Positions 17,001-26,587 of a stretch of DNA of 64,000 bases are shown here, in pieces. Each line of letters starts with the position of its first letter. Position 1 is the stretch's first letter. The translations under genes were made by a program, and so were the position numbers. The stretch comes from Alkalicoccobacillus plakortidis (GTDB lineage Bacteria; Bacillota; Bacilli; Bacillales; Bacillaceae_D), in the NCBI RefSeq assembly GCF_023703085.1, contig NZ_JAMQJY010000002.1, forward strand, positions 372,001 to 436,000, written 5' to 3'. The notes below the pieces were generated by a model, which was given only the letters and a program-made list of their open reading frames with translations, ran no database searches and had not been told where the DNA came from.

Positions 17001-17924
17001 TACGTTTTCTAGCTTTTTCTGATCACGTGCTGCTGGTGTGAGCATTTGAAAGTGTCTGTATAAGTTGACGAATTCGGCTTGGAGGCTACCGCCTCGTTCA
17101 CCGTCTAGATTTAACTTCATTTCCGCGTCTCCGTCGAGTACTTCGACTTTAATACGGTTGGCTTGAATGTACATCACCTTTGGATGGTTAATGTGTTCAC
17201 CACGCAAGGCAAGGCCACCGACTTGAATGAACTCGGCAAAAGTGGTTTTTTTGACGATTAAAAAGTCAAACATACCATCCTGCAATGACGCGTGTGGTGC
17301 AAGCTTCTCAAAACCACCTACTGAGTTGGTATTAGCAATCAAAAACATCATGATGTCGCCTTCAAAAAGCTTCCCGTCATATTCAATGCGAACGGAAGTT
17401 GGCGAAATTTGAGGTAGCTTCTCTAGTCCTTTGATATAATAGGCCAGTTGTCCAACAAGAGTCTTCAACTTAATTGGCACTTCATAAGTAAGCTCAGTCA
17501 GTGCTCCTGCTGCGGCAATATTAATAAAATATTTATCGTTCATTTTTCCAATATCGATTGGTTCAATATGATCGCCACACAACACATCACACGCTTTGGT
17601 GATATCCTTCGATATACCAAGTGCACGGGCAAAATCATTTGTTGTTCCTGCTGGAATGATGCCAAGCATCGGGCGATCATCAAGCTCCGCCAATCCGTTT
17701 ACTACTTCAAAAATCGTACCATCCCCACCGGCTGCAATCACTAAATCATACCCACGTTCTGCTGCACGTCTAGCTGCACGCTTGGCACAGCCTTCTTCTG
17801 GTGTAGTAGCGTGAGCCGAGGTTTCGTATCCCGCTTTTTCAAGTCGTTCCATGACATAGGCTAAGTTCTTACGAATCTGCTCGCGTCCTGAGGTTGGATT
17901 ATATATTAAACGTGCTGTTTTCAT
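16986..17924 (-). CDS. dgkB: Diacylglycerol kinase DgkB
   Basis: Soluble lipid kinase that phosphorylates diacylglycerol to phosphatidic acid, recycling the product of lipoteichoic acid synthesis. The 312-residue protein shows the DAGK catalytic domain: KTARLIYNPTSGRE at the N-terminus, AAGGDGTIFEVVNGL, GIIPAGTTNDFARALGI, and the structural Mg site region LQDGMFDFLIV. The ATG at 17924 with GGGAGAG upstream is used; the longer frame to 17987 has no site. In B. subtilis dgkB (yerQ) lies between gatB and rlmCD. Here it keeps that order but is separated from both by inserted operons. Confidence 0.93.
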   Translation of the reverse strand: MKTARLIYNPTSGREQIRKNLAYVMERLEKAGYETSAHATTPEEGCAKRAARRAAERGYDLVIAAGGDGTIFEVVNGLAELDDRPMLGIIPAGTTNDFARALGISKDITKACDVLCGDHIEPIDIGKMNDKYFINIAAAGALTELTYEVPIKLKTLVGQLAYYIKGLEKLPQISPTSVRIEYDGKLFEGDIMMFLIANTNSVGGFEKLAPHASLQDGMFDFLIVKKTTFAEFIQVGGLALRGEHINHPKVMYIQANRIKVEVLDGDAEMKLNLDGERGGSLQAEFVNLYRHFQMLTPAARDQKKLENVETDQ

Positions 17925-18135
17925 TTGGCTCTCCCACTTTGCTTCAAGGTATACCGCAATAAAATCTCTTCTTGTATTGTATCGCAAAAACCTCTAAAAA
18001 CAATACTTTCTGCCTAATTCTCAAAGTGTTACAAAATTTGGTGGGAAAGTTGCCGAAAAACAGCCTAGCTTTTTTTATTGCATTGGTAGATAATAGAAAA
18101 TGTAATTTAATTGTTAAGGGAGATTATGACAAGAA

Positions 18136-19524
18136 ATGACCGCAGATTTTATTTTTAGCACCTTAAAAGACTATTTTTTATTAGCGTTACTCGCACTCAT
18201 TGCTTTATCCATTCTTTTCTTTATCCTTTACTATGTAGTCTATCGAAAGCTTTTAGGTAGAGATAAAAGACTTTCCAAAAAGCAGATGCTTGTTAGCTCA
18301 ATGTTTGTTGGCTATGTCATCATGGTAATTGGCGTTACGATTATTGATAGGGGAGCACATTTCAATAGTCAAACGGATTTCAGTCTCTTTAATTCTTACC
18401 GCGAAGCATGGAATAACTTTGGGATTCCAGATTGGCAGTTTATCATCTTAAATATTGTGATGTTTGTTCCATTTGGAATACTTTTTCCACTCCTACATTC
18501 ACGGTTTCAAAAAGCGGTGTGGACTATCGGATCAGGCCTTCTCTTTACCCTTTCGATCGAACTCTTTCAGTTGATTACAGGTTTAGGAATATTTGAAGTC
18601 GATGACCTCTTTAACAATCTGCTTGGTGCTATTCTTGGATACGGAATTGTTATGGGTATTCTAAAAATCCGAAAGAAGAAATTCAAACGAGCTGTTGCTT
18701 ATTTCTCGCCGTTGTTTCTGGTTTTGATTCTTTTCGGTGGCATGTTTGCTTATTATCATTTAAAGGAATTTGGAAACCTTTCTCTAGCTGCAAGTACAAA
18801 AGTAGATATGAATGAAACCACCGTCATTCTTGATGTTGTTCTCGATGACATGGATTCAACAGTTCCTATATACAAGGTGAATAGCTACTCTCATACAGAA
18901 GCGAAAGAATTTGTTGAAGCGTTTTTTAAAAATATTGATATAGGTACTGAGGAATTGGAAGAGGACCTCTATCTTGATACCGGTTTTTACACAACTAGGG
19001 TAGATCCAACGTTTAGAGTATCTTTTGAATTTTTTGATGGTAGATATGACTATCTTGATTTCTCATCACTTGATGGCATTGATCTAAAAGATACAGATGA
19101 GAAAAACCTACTAAATAAGTTAACAAACTTTGGTATAAACATCCCCACTCACTCCCAGTTTCAACAAACTGAAACAGGCAGCTACGAGTGGACTATCCGT
19201 AACGACCTAGAAAACGATCAGTTATTAGAAGGTTATATTTCTGTTAACTATTATGCAGACGATAGCATCAAGAATATATCCAACCAAGCTCATTACCTAC
19301 GACAAAGTAAAAGACGTTCAAATAAAAAGTGAACAGGAAGCTTTTAACGAGCTATTTGATGGAAAATTCCAATCTTATTCTCAAAAGATAAACAAGATTA
19401 CGATTCATGCTGTTGAACTCAACTATCACCTAGATTCGAAAGGCTTCTACAGCCTGTATATGATTTTCATAGTACGGTTGATGGACATGAGACCCTCATT
19501 CAAATACCAGGCACTCTAAGTTAG
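18136..19524 (+). CDS. VanZ-family membrane protein with YycI-like C-terminal domain (two frameshifts in this sequence)
   Basis: N-terminal 170 residues form a VanZ-like domain: five helices with NIVMFVPFGILFPL, SIELFQLITGLGIFEVDDLFNNLLGAILGY. A sixth helix near residue 195 leads to a long extracytoplasmic region whose end (YDKVKDVQIKSEQEAF, then GFYQPVYDFHSTVDG) recalls the YycI/YycH regulators of the WalK kinase. The frame breaks at CCAAGC 19284-19289 and at CAGC 19450-19453; correcting both to CCAGC gives a 462-residue protein ending at the TAG at 19522-19524. VanZ proteins are linked to glycopeptide and lipopeptide tolerance; the role here is unknown. Start chosen at ATG 18136; ribosome site AGGGAG is somewhat distant. 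Confidence 0.75.
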
Positions 19525-19525
19525 T

Positions 19526-19560
19526 GCCAAATTCCTTTCCATAGGAATTTGGCTTTTTTA
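19526..19560 (+). terminator. Terminator of the vanZ-type gene
   Basis: Perfect 11-bp stem GCCAAATTCCT with AGGAATTTGGC, followed by TTTTTT. Confidence 0.9.
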
Positions 19561-19562
19561 TG

Positions 19563-19826
19563 TTAAACAATTGCTTGCAAAAAATAGTTTGCAACCAGGG
19601 CACACATTGAGATCAGTACAATCCTGTTATATTTACCTTCCTCTCCTCTAAATCCTGCCACAACAGCTAAAATTAGAAGGACTTCGAATACCACGTTCAT
19701 CAGGATCATGAACCATGGATTTGGAGCATGAGCTTGATTGAGGGTTAATGAACTGATCAAACTCGCAACAAAAAAGAGCAGAGCGACACTTCCTAAGATC
19801 ATCACGATGACCTTTGAACAATTCAT
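19563..19826 (-). CDS. Small three-helix membrane protein
   Basis: An 87-residue protein with three hydrophobic segments, a NPWF motif between helices 1 and 2 and a charged GEEGKYN loop between helices 2 and 3. The ATG at 19826 has GGAGGG 9 bases upstream; two upstream ATGs are too close to or ahead of that site. Similar in layout to the protein at 2811-3080. Function unknown. Confidence 0.55.
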   Translation of the reverse strand: MNCSKVIVMILGSVALLFFVASLISSLTLNQAHAPNPWFMILMNVVFEVLLILAVVAGFRGEEGKYNRIVLISMCALVANYFLQAIV

Positions 19827-19957
19827 ATAAAACATCCCTCCTCTTTCATTCATACCCTACTATGAAAAAAGATAAGCACAAAAGCAGTGCAAATCAAAAT
19901 CCCATATCATTTGACATTAAGTATTCGTTTCGATAATCTATCACTACTTTACTTTTT

Positions 19958-19971
19958 TGAAAGCGCTAACA
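19958..19971. promoter_or_regulatory. cre site (CcpA operator) before the sugar ABC operon
   Basis: TGAAAGCGCTAACA fits the cre consensus TGWAANCGNTNWCA at every position. It lies 34 bp before the start of the binding-protein gene, a position typical of catabolite repression. A LacI-family operator of similar form is the alternative. Confidence 0.85.
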
Positions 19972-20004
19972 CTAATACGCACATAAGAAGGAGAGGAGCT
20001 TGTG

Positions 20005-21291
20005 ATGAGATCGTTCCCAATTACACTGTTGATTTTTAGTAGTATACCGCTGATCGTTGTTGTTGTGCGAATGCAAACACGGAGAAAACACTTACGTGGA
20101 TAACTGGTTCCGATTCATCTCCAGATGCCCCTGATGAAGAAATGAGCACCTATGTTCAACAGAATGTTCGCGATATTGAAGAAGAGTATGGCATGCCAAT
20201 GCAACATAGCATTCATACCTCGAATATTGATGAGGCTATGGCACGGTTGCAAGAGCAAGCTGTGCGTAATCAGGCTCCTGATTTTGCTTTGATTGATGGA
20301 TATGCCATTGAGCGTTTTCAAGATCATTTACAACCTTTAAACGAATTGATGGATGAAAACGGTATGGATTTAGATGACTTTTTACCTTTTGCCCAAGATG
20401 TGATGGTTGGGGATGATGGAAATGTATATGGTCTGTATTTAAGTACAGACATTCGCTATGTTTTTTATGATACAAGATACGTGCCTGAACCTCCAGAATC
20501 CTGGGACGAGGCGATGCAGATCTCAGAAGATCTAGTTAATCAAGGCTATGAAGGTCTGGTCCTTCCTCTGGGTGTAGGTGAAGGTACATCCGTTACGAGT
20601 CTTTGGCCGCTGTTTTGGGGACAAGGCGGTGAGCTAGTTGATGAAAATGGACAACCTGCATTTTACAATAACGAAAATCGCGAATACATGTTAAATGTGT
20701 TTAACGCCATTCATGATGGAGTTGAAACAGGCGCCATTTCTAAAAGGATGGCCATTAACGGTGAAGAGAATGATGGTAATGCCGAAATTTCAACAGGCTT
20801 AGTAAAAATGCTTTATCCAGGTAGTTGGCAAATCAATACGTTTCAAGACATTCTCGGCGATGACTTTGAGCATTGGGATGTTGCATCCTTACCTATGCTT
20901 GAGGGTGGAGATGGAACCTCAACTGTAGGTGGCTTGGGCATTTGGCATTTTCACAGATGATCCTGATAAGCAGCAAGCGGCATTTGATTTTCTACAGCGC
21001 ACGTATGTTGGGGAAGAAGGTATGGCACGATTTATAACAAGAGATGGATCCATGCCTGTTCGCTCATCTGTCTATGATTCGCCTGAGTTTGAACCGATAC
21101 CATTTATTGATGAATTTCTTACGATTCTTGAAGAAGAAGGTCGACCACGTCCAGCTGCCTTAACTTATAATTCAATTTCTGTGCAGTTACAAATCGCGAT
21201 TTCACAAGTTGTATCAGGAAGCAAAACTCCTGAACAGGCACTTGAGGATGCTTGGGAAATTGCTACGTTTGGAATGGAGGATGTTGAATGA
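20005..21291 (+). CDS. Sugar ABC transporter substrate-binding lipoprotein (two frameshifts in this sequence)
   Basis: Family-1 extracellular solute-binding protein for a sugar. The N-terminal signal MRSFPITLLIFSSIPL runs out of frame at about 20062, just before CANANTEKTLTWITG, so the lipobox Cys is in the other frame. One base (or four) is missing there. A second break is GCTTGG at 20932-20937; dropping a T gives TVGGWAFGIFTDDPDKQ, the usual motif near the C-terminal lobe. The restored protein has about 428 residues, normal for this family. GGAGAGGAG precedes the ATG. The stop overlaps the permease start by 4 bp. The sugar cannot be named. Under a cre site. Confidence 0.82.
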
Positions 21292-22211
21292 AAACAGAGC
21301 ATAAGATTCAATCACCTATTAAACCAACAAAAACGTCCTTTGCTGATACGCCATTTCCATGGTTGATCCCACTCAGTCTACTACTTCTAGCCGTATTCTT
21401 ATACCCGATTTTTGAGATTATACGAATGAGCTTTACTGATATGAATCTTGTTGATACAGAGTTCACCTATACACTCGAATCCTATGTACGTTTATTCACG
21501 CTACCAGGGTTCTGGCCAATGCTTGGCACAACTAGCTTTTTTGTATTCTTTAGTGTGATTTTTCAATTATTCTGTGGTTTTGTTGTTGCTCTTTTGATTG
21601 TCCGTGGAGAGAACTTAAAGCTTAGAGGTACAATTATTGTCAGAACCTCTGTTTTAGTTGCATGGGCTATTCCTGGAGTTGTGATTGGGATTATTTTTGA
21701 AATGCTTTATACAGAAACTCAGGCAGGTATCTTAAATTATTTCCTTTCAATGGTTGGTTTAGGTCCAATTACGTTTTTATCCGATCCGACCATGGCTCTT
21801 CTATCAGTTACGCTTGCAAATATCTGGCGTGGAACGGCATTTAGTATGATTTTAATGTACGCAGGATTGCAAACGGTTTCTAAGGATGTTTTGGAAGCTG
21901 CTACCATTGATGGTGCTGGAGCCTTTCAACGTCTGCGGAATGTCATTTTACCTGCAATTGCACCCATTGTGTTAATCAATCTCATTATCATTTCCATTGA
22001 TACTTTTAACACATTTGATATGGTGATGGCCTTAACACAAGGTGGTCCAGGGAACAGCACAGAAGTGATTGCGTTAAGTATCTACACCTCTATCTTCCAA
22101 GAGTTTAATTTAGGTGTGGGCGCAGCAACCTCGGTCATTTTGTTAGCTATTAATGTACTGATGACACTTGTTTACTTATTTGTGCTTGGGAAAGGTAGGG
22201 ATGAAGCATGA
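21288..22211 (+). CDS. Sugar ABC transporter permease (MalF type)
   Basis: A 307-residue permease with six helices. The EAA loop that docks the ATPase is EAATIDGAGAFQRLRNVILP near residue 205, and TQGGPGNSTEVIALSIY follows, typical of the MalF/UgpA group. Translationally coupled to the binding protein (ATGA overlap) and to the next permease (4-bp overlap). No ATPase gene is in the operon, as is common in bacilli where MsmX serves several sugar importers. Confidence 0.9.
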   Translation: MKTEHKIQSPIKPTKTSFADTPFPWLIPLSLLLLAVFLYPIFEIIRMSFTDMNLVDTEFTYTLESYVRLFTLPGFWPMLGTTSFFVFFSVIFQLFCGFVVALLIVRGENLKLRGTIIVRTSVLVAWAIPGVVIGIIFEMLYTETQAGILNYFLSMVGLGPITFLSDPTMALLSVTLANIWRGTAFSMILMYAGLQTVSKDVLEAATIDGAGAFQRLRNVILPAIAPIVLINLIIISIDTFNTFDMVMALTQGGPGNSTEVIALSIYTSIFQEFNLGVGAATSVILLAINVLMTLVYLFVLGKGRDEA

Positions 22212-23050
22212 TGTCAAAATCAAAAAATCGTGGGCTTACCATCGCCCTATATACGAGTTATTTCTTGATTGTTGTTGTGTTTTTATTCCCGCTTTTTTGG
22301 GTCGCTTCTGTGTCTTTAAAAACACAAACTGAGTTATTTGAGGTTCCTCCATCCATCTGGCCATCAAGCTGGCAATTTGAAAATTATTTACATGTTCTGC
22401 AAACCACACCGGTTCTCACCTACTTATGGAATTCACTCAGGCTTGTGGTATTAACCGTGTTGGTTAGCTTGTGTATTGCATTGCCTGCAGCCTTTGCTTT
22501 GTCTCGCTTTAAGTTGAGAGGGAAAAATGCGTTTCTACTAGTGATCCTCATGACTCAGATGATCTCCGCGGTGGTTATCTCCATTCCACTGTATCGGTTA
22601 TTTGCTAGTTGGAACCTTTTAAACAACTTCCTTTTGATTTTAGCGATTTACGTAGCTGTGGTTCTGCCAATTGCCACATGGTTTATGAAAAACTATTTTG
22701 ACACATTACCAGAGCAAATGGATGAAGCTGCAATCATAGATGGCTGCAATCGTTGGCAACTACTCACAAAAATTTTGCTACCCGTTGCACGGCCGGGGAT
22801 TATATCTGTCGTCATTTTAGTAGCTGTTCAGAGCTGGTCACAGTTTGTTATCCCATTCATTCTAATTGATGATGCGGCGCTTTATCCCGTATCAGTTGGA
22901 GTAGTAAATCTACAATCAACGCAAGCACAAATCACAACCCACTATCTAGCAGCCGGCAGCATTATGTCAATCGTTCCGGTTATCATCTTGTTTTTGTTGC
23001 TGCAGAAGTACATTGTTGGCGCCTTAACTTCTGGTGCCGTAAAAGGATAA
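22208..23050 (+). CDS. Sugar ABC transporter permease (MalG type)
   Basis: A 280-residue permease, six helices, EAA loop EAAIIDGCNRWQLLTKILLP near residue 178, C-terminal LLQKYIVGALTSGAVKG as in other MalG-like subunits. It overlaps the MalF-type gene by 4 bp and ends the operon just before a bidirectional terminator shared with gatB. Confidence 0.9.
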   Translation: MMSKSKNRGLTIALYTSYFLIVVVFLFPLFWVASVSLKTQTELFEVPPSIWPSSWQFENYLHVLQTTPVLTYLWNSLRLVVLTVLVSLCIALPAAFALSRFKLRGKNAFLLVILMTQMISAVVISIPLYRLFASWNLLNNFLLILAIYVAVVLPIATWFMKNYFDTLPEQMDEAAIIDGCNRWQLLTKILLPVARPGIISVVILVAVQSWSQFVIPFILIDDAALYPVSVGVVNLQSTQAQITTHYLAAGSIMSIVPVIILFLLLQKYIVGALTSGAVKG

Positions 23051-23060
23051 TCTCTAAAAA

Positions 23061-23088
23061 GGAGCTGACCCAATGGGCCAGCTCTTTC
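23061..23088. terminator. Bidirectional terminator between the sugar operon and gatB
   Basis: Stem GAGCTGACCC with GGGCCAGCTC (one mismatch, loop AAT). A-rich on the left and TTTC on the right, so it serves both converging operons in a 41-bp gap. Confidence 0.85.
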
Positions 23089-23091
23089 GTG

Positions 23092-24526
23092 TTATCGCTT
23101 ATTAATTTCTTCCATTAAGAACTTATTCACCAATTGTGGATTGGCTTTTCCTTTGGTCGCTTTCATGATCTGACCAACGAGGAAGCCGATTGCACGGTCT
23201 TTGCCGTTTTTGTAATCAATGATGGATTGTTCGTTTTGGTCGAGAACGTCCACAACCATTTTGCGAATTTCACCTTCATCGGAAATTTGAACAAGGCCTT
23301 TATCTTGTACAATTTTCTCTGCGTCGCTGCCGTTTTCAATGAGTTCCTTAAATACTTTTTTGGCGATTTTAGAAGAGATCGTTCCTTTTTCGATCAGTGT
23401 GATCATACCAGCTAGTGACTTCGGTGTAATCGCTGTTTCGTCCAGGTCCTTCTGCTCAGCATTCAAGTACTCGGACACTCCGCCCATTAACCAGTTAGAC
23501 ACAAGCTTTGAATCTGCACCAAGTTCAATTGTCGCTTCAAAGAAATCAGACATTTCTTTTGTTAATGTCAGAACCATGGCATCGTATACAGGTAAGCCTA
23601 ATTCTTGAACATAACGCTGCTTTCTCGCGTCTGGAAGCTCAGGGATTTCTGCACGAATGCGGTCCTTCCACTCATTATCAATGTGAAGAGCTGTTAAGTC
23701 AGGCTCTGGGAAGTAACGGTAATCATCCGATCCTTCTTTGATACGCATCAGGATTGTTTTCCCACCAGCTTCATCAAAGCGACGTGTTTCTTGTTCGATG
23801 ATGCCGCCAGAAAGCAATACTTGCTCTTGACGCTTCTCCTCATATTCAAGACCTTTGCGCACAAAGTTAAACGAATTCAGGTTCTTCAGCTCTGCTTTTG
23901 TACCGAACTTCTCTTGTCCAATTGGACGAAGCGAAATGTTCGCGTCACAACGCAGGGAACCTTCTTCCATTTTACAATCAGACACGCCAGTGTATTGAAT
24001 AATCGCTTTTAGCTTTTCAAGATACGCATACGCCTCTGCCGGGGTACGGATATCTGGCTCAGATACGATCTCAACTAATGGTGTTCCTTGACGGTTATAA
24101 TCGACAAGTGAATAGCCGCCAGCCGAGTGCGTCAGTTTACCAAGCGTCCTCTTCCAGGTGAAGTCGCGTAATACCTATACGCTTTTTGTAGCCATCTACT
24201 TCAATCTCAATCCATCCATGCTCGCCAATTGGCTTATCAAACTGAGAGATCTGATATGCTTTTGGATTATCCGGATAAAAGTAGTTTTTACGGTCAAACT
24301 TCGTGTCAGTTGCAACTTCACAGTTTAGGGCCATAGACGCCTTCATCGCAAATTCAACTGCTTTTTTATTCAATACCGGCAATACTCCAGGATAACCAAG
24401 GTCAATAACACTTGTATTGGCGTTCGGCTCTGCTCCAAAGTGGTTTGGGCTAGCAGAGAAGATCTTAGAGTCGGTTTTTAATTCTACGTGTACTTCTAAT
24501 CCAATTACCGTTTCAAAATTCGTCAT
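23092..24526 (-). CDS. gatB: Asp-tRNA(Asn)/Glu-tRNA(Gln) amidotransferase subunit B (frameshifted in this sequence)
   Basis: Subunit that binds misacylated tRNA and activates it with ATP in the GatCAB complex; essential in bacilli because they lack GlnRS. N-terminal [14 protein letters not shown] and [19 protein letters not shown] are the cradle-domain signature. The C-terminal tail domain ends with [17 protein letters not shown]. The frame breaks at CCAAGC 24140-24145; removing one A gives [16 protein letters not shown], an invariant region, and a 477-residue protein. ATG at 24526 chosen (AAAGGGGG 9 bases upstream). An essential gene broken here argues for a sequence error. Last gene of gatCAB. 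Confidence 0.95.
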
Positions 24527-24541
24527 GTTCACTGACCCCCT

Positions 24542-25988
24542 TTACAACGATGGCTTAGCATCGGCAAAATCCGTTGCCTGCTCATAGGCATGGGCTACAC
24601 GATACACAGTCTTCTCGTCAAAATGCTTTCCAATAATCTGCAGACCAAGTGGAAGTCCATCTTGGAAACCACACGGTACACTGATTGCTGGTACACCAGC
24701 AAGGTTTACTGGAATGGTTAATATATCATTCGCGTACATCGTTAATGGATCATCTGTCTTTTCACCAATTTTGAAAGTTGGTGTAGGCGTGGTTGGTCCA
24801 ACAATCACATCATAGTTCTCAAATACGTCTTCAAAATCTTTTTTGATTAACGTACGAACTTGCTGTGCCTTTTTGTAATATGCATCATAGTAACCAGAGC
24901 TTAGTGCAAATGTACCAAGCATAATACGGCGTTTTACTTCGTTACCGAAGCCTTCTGCACGAGTCTGCTTGTACATTTCAAGCAGGTTATCTGCATTGTC
25001 CGTACGATAGCCATAACGTACCCCGTCAAAACGCGATAAGTTAGCTGAAGCCTCAGAAGATGAGATTAGATAGTACGTTGCAAGTGCATATTTTGAATGC
25101 GGTAGGGATACTTCATCCCATGTTGCACCTTGTGCTTCTAGAACCTTTAAGGCATCAAGAACGGACTGCTTCACTTCAGGTTGAACACCTTCTGCAAGGT
25201 ATTCCTTAGGTACTGCAATCTTAAGCCCCTTCACATCTCCTGTTAAACCAGATAGGAAGTCAGGAACATCAACTTGTGCAGATGTTGAATCCATTGGGTC
25301 TACACCTGAAATAGATTGAAGCAAGTAAGCATTATCTTCAACACGGCGTGTAACCGGACCAATTTGATCAAGAGAAGATGCAAATGCTACTAGACCGAAA
25401 CGCGATACGCGACCATATGTAGGCTTAAGTCCAACTACCCCACAGTAAGCTGCTGGCTGACGAATCGAGCCACCTGTATCAGATCCAAGAGAGAAAAGCA
25501 CCTCTCCAGCCGCTACAGCTGCTGCAGAACCACCACTTGATCCACCTGGAACATAGTCAAGATTCCAAGGGTTTTTTGTTTTTGCCAAAGCTGCATTCTC
25601 AGTTGAAGAACCCATTGCAAATTCATCCATATTTAACTTACCGATTGTGACAGCTTGTGCATTACGCAGCTTTTGTACAACCGTTGCATCATAAATAGGG
25701 TTGAAATTTTCTAAAATACGGCTTGAGCACGTGGTTCTCAGATCCTTTGTAACGATATTATCCTTTACACCAATTGGCATACCGAATAATGATCCCTCAG
25801 GCGCCACTTCGTCCAAGCTCTTTTGCATAGGCACGAGCCTTCTCTTCATCAAGTGTCAGGAAAGATTGAACCTTACCATCCACTTCTGCAATACGCTTGT
25901 AGGATTCATCTACAAGATCTGTAACCTTTATTTCTTTCTGTTTAAGCTTCGAGTGAAGCTCTTTAATTGAATGGTCGAATAAAGACAT
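24542..25988 (-). CDS. gatA: Glutamyl-tRNA(Gln) amidotransferase subunit A (frameshifted in this sequence)
   Basis: Amidase subunit that releases ammonia from glutamine for GatB. The amidase catalytic set is present: Lys in GVKDNI, first Ser in [14 protein letters not shown], nucleophile Ser in [12 protein letters not shown]. The frame breaks at CCAAGC 25813-25818; taking out one A gives [13 protein letters not shown] and a 481-residue protein, the usual length. GGGAGGATC precedes the ATG. It lies 18 bp after gatC and 15 bp before gatB. Confidence 0.95.
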
Positions 25989-26006
25989 GATTTCGGATCC
26001 TCCCTG

Positions 26007-26296
26007 CTATTCCATTATAGACGGCACTCGCACTTGACCATCCTCATGGTCAGGAGCGTTTTTCAAGACTTCCTCTACTGGTAACCCACGTCCGGCTTGT
26101 CCTCGCGCAGAACATTTGTCATGTTCAACACATGTGTAGTTGGTTCCACACCTTCTGTATCTAATTCATTTAACTGCTCCGCAAATGAAATAATATCATC
26201 CAGTTGCTTTGTGAACATTTGAGCTTCCTCTTCCGTAATTGCAAGACGCGCCAAATTTGCCACGTGTTTCACTTGATCTGTTGAGATTCGAGACAT
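26007..26296 (-). CDS. gatC: Amidotransferase subunit C (frameshifted in this sequence)
   Basis: Small stabilising subunit that wraps around the GatA-GatB interface. [20 protein letters not shown] and the [15 protein letters not shown] helix are the family start. The frame is lost after NVLRED; the rest ([17 protein letters not shown] to VPSIME, stop at 26007) continues in the -1 frame. One base is missing near GCTTG 26095-26099. Restoring a G there gives [14 protein letters not shown] and 96 residues, the length of B. subtilis GatC. GGAGG precedes the ATG at 26296. Confidence 0.93.
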
Positions 26297-26336
26297 CTCA
26301 TTACACCTCCAAAATCGCATGTTGACAATACTTTAA

Positions 26337-26365
26337 ACTATACCAAATTAAAGGCGGGCAAGCAA
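26337..26365 (-). promoter_or_regulatory. Probable sigma-A promoter of gatCAB
   Basis: On the minus strand TTGCTT, a 17-bp spacer and TATAGT lie about 40 bp upstream of gatC. The remaining divergent gap to the lacI-type gene holds TTGACA (26526-26531) as the probable -35 box for that gene. Confidence 0.5.
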
Positions 26366-26587
26366 CAAAGGGATCAGATAAAAAATGGTGGATGAATGAG
26401 ATCGAACCCTTGATCTATAAGGATTTTTAAAGAGTTATGGATAAATACTTTATTTCTGTGACGTGGTGATGTAACTTAGTACACTCTTTACGTACAATAC
26501 ATATGTATTCCAATACCTAGATCAGTTGACAATTGTTGAAACCCCTGTAACATATGATATACAAGAAATGGACCTGAGGAGGATAAG

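Noticed and set aside
16336..17022. Proline/leucine-rich repeat protein encoded by array 2 (open frames up to 228 codons)
   Set aside because: The 41-bp period shifts the frame at each dimer, several frames are open at once because the sequence lacks stops, and no ribosome site is present. Same reasoning for frames at 33293-33843 and 56565-57037.
23134..24012. Plus-strand open frames opposite gatB and similar antisense frames elsewhere
   Set aside because: They overlap strong coding sequence on the other strand, lack ribosome sites and encode no recognisable protein.
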